From Rickettsia typhi (GTDB lineage: Bacteria > Pseudomonadota > Alphaproteobacteria > Rickettsiales > UBA1997): a stretch of 15,352 bases of DNA. The stretch lies in NCBI GenBank assembly GCA_945874115.1, contig CAMCFD010000032.1, positions 1 to 15,352 on the forward strand. Direction: 5' to 3'. The notes beneath the pieces are model-generated. The model saw nothing but the letters and a program-made list of their open reading frames with translations. It did no database searches and was not told the origin of the DNA. Shown here one piece after another: positions 14,714 to 15,352 of the stretch. The translations under genes were made by a program, and so were the position numbers. Every line of letters begins with the position of its first letter. Position 1 is the first letter of the stretch.

Positions 14714-14718
14714 AATTA

Positions 14719-15352
14719 CTATTCAAGCAACAAAAAATCTGCTAAAACGCAGGCCATCATTGCTTCACCAACGGGAACTGCGCGAATTCCGACGCAAGGA
14801 TCATGTCTTCCTTTCGTGACAATTTCGGTGTTGTTGCCTTGAATATCAATGGTTTTGCGCGGAATTAAAATCGAACTTGTCGGCTTAACTGCGAAGCGAA
14901 CCACGACATCTTGGCCTGAAGAAATGCCTCCCAAAACGCCACCAGAATGGTTTGAAGAGAATTCGATTCTGTCATTATTATTCCACATTTCATCAGAAAG
15001 CTCAGAGCCTCTTTTGCTTGCGGCTTCAAGACCCACGCCAATTTCGACCGATTTTACGGCGTTAATTCCCATCATGGCTGAAGCAAGTCTGGCGTCAAGT
15101 TTGTCATAAATTGGCTCGCCCAAACCAACGGGAACATTGCGCGCAACCACTTCAATTACTGCGCCGACAGAATCACCTTTTTTGCGAATTTCAGTAAGAT
15201 AATCGGCGAATTCAAGCGCAGCTTTTTTGTCAGGACAGAAAAAATCATTTTTGTTAATCTCGCTAAAATCAAGGTTTGCACGGTCAATTTTCTTTTCGCC
15301 AATTTGCGTTAAATAGCCAAAAATCTCGATATTTTCTTTCGCAATAATTTTT
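14719..15352 (-). CDS. aroC: Chorismate synthase (5' part beyond window edge)
   Basis: Makes chorismate from EPSP with reduced FMN as cofactor, the last step of the shikimate pathway. The frame is open to the window edge, so about 210 C-terminal residues are seen of a family length near 360. The GTG at 15150 is an internal valine codon, and the protein continues upstream as [20 protein letters not shown] before [13 protein letters not shown]. Signatures: [35 protein letters not shown], the [16 protein letters not shown] segment, the [10 protein letters not shown] strand, and [18 protein letters not shown] (codons near 14790-14812) with its conserved Arg-His-Asp. The SGRETA flavin-site motif expected in the N-terminal part is outside the window. 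The TAG stop at 14719-14721 is followed directly by repeat copy B, which could serve as its 3' structure. Confidence 0.96.
   Translation of the reverse strand, partial: KIIAKENIEIFGYLTQIGEKKIDRANLDFSEINKNDFFCPDKKAALEFADYLTEIRKKGDSVGAVIEVVARNVPVGLGEPIYDKLDARLASAMMGINAVKSVEIGVGLEAASKRGSELSDEMWNNNDRIEFSSNHSGGVLGGISSGQDVVVRFAVKPTSSILIPRKTIDIQGNNTEIVTKGRHDPCVGIRAVPVGEAMMACVLADFLLLE

Larger units (their letters stand above)
14042..14718. other. Gene-poor AT-rich spacer with many stem-loops
   Basis: About 677 bases between the oxidoreductase start and the aroC stop, with no plausible open reading frame and no tRNA or rRNA features that I recognise. It holds A/T homopolymer runs, 16-base perfect palindromes at 14237-14252 (TATTTTTTAAAAAATA) and 14402-14417 (TTTTAATTAATTAAAA), a 17-bp hairpin at 14342-14386, paired stem-loops at 14559-14629, and dispersed repeat copy B. 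The part nearest 14041 must contain the promoter of the oxidoreductase gene, but I could not identify one convincingly. Confidence 0.6.

Noticed and set aside
14042..14718. Replication origin
   Set aside because: It is AT-rich, but I found no TTATCCACA-type DnaA boxes and no dnaA, hemE or parAB neighbours.
14719..15150. A separate 143-aa protein starting at GTG 15150
   Set aside because: The frame is open upstream to the window edge with chorismate-synthase sequence, so the GTG is an internal valine codon of aroC.
1..15352. CRISPR array, prophage, toxin-antitoxin or defence genes
   Set aside because: No regularly spaced direct repeats and no relevant protein families were seen; all long frames are accounted for by housekeeping-type genes.

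Overview
The window is AT-rich chromosomal DNA, most likely from an uncultured alphaproteobacterium. That reading is an inference. It rests on the alphaproteobacterial style of FabD (the VANDN region), of the short LptE lipoprotein beginning Cys-Gly-Phe-Gln, and of the ArgG and AroC proteins. Purine, arginine, folate and aromatic biosynthesis genes are all present, which argues against a strongly reduced Rickettsia-type parasite. No phage, insertion sequence, CRISPR array, tRNA or rRNA was found.

Layout: 1-1682 is a plus-strand run of fabD (its 5' part is off the window), purC and purS. It ends at a GC-rich stem-loop that also touches the stop codon of the next gene. 1740-5334 is a minus-strand block: a membrane-anchored staphylococcal-type nuclease, folC overlapping a YihY/BrkB membrane protein by 4 bases, and a small GNAT acetyltransferase. 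5416-9936 is plus strand: a very large, divergent phosphoenolpyruvate carboxylase, then argG behind a promoter with both sigma-70 hexamers perfect and a leader of two stem-loops. 10241-14041 is minus strand: a flavin oxidoreductase of the nitronate-monooxygenase type, then pyrG, then lptE. From 14719 the 3' two-thirds or so of aroC runs off the right edge on the minus strand.

The proteins are mostly housekeeping: fatty-acid initiation (FabD), purines (PurC, PurS), CTP (PyrG), folate (FolC), arginine (ArgG), chorismate (AroC), anaplerosis (PEP carboxylase) and LPS export (LptE). PEP carboxylase and ArgG are linked through oxaloacetate and aspartate, but argG has its own promoter.

The unusual material is in two places. 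First, the PEP carboxylase homologue has substitutions at several residues that are nearly invariant in the family, and its C-terminus carries a perfect 12-bp tandem duplication. Second, the two large gene-poor spacers (9937-10240 and 14042-14718) share a dispersed palindromic repeat beginning AACTTCAAAATCA and are rich in further stem-loops. These repeats may be a family of small mobile palindromes or structured 3' elements in this genome. Recognisable Shine-Dalgarno sequences are scarce throughout.
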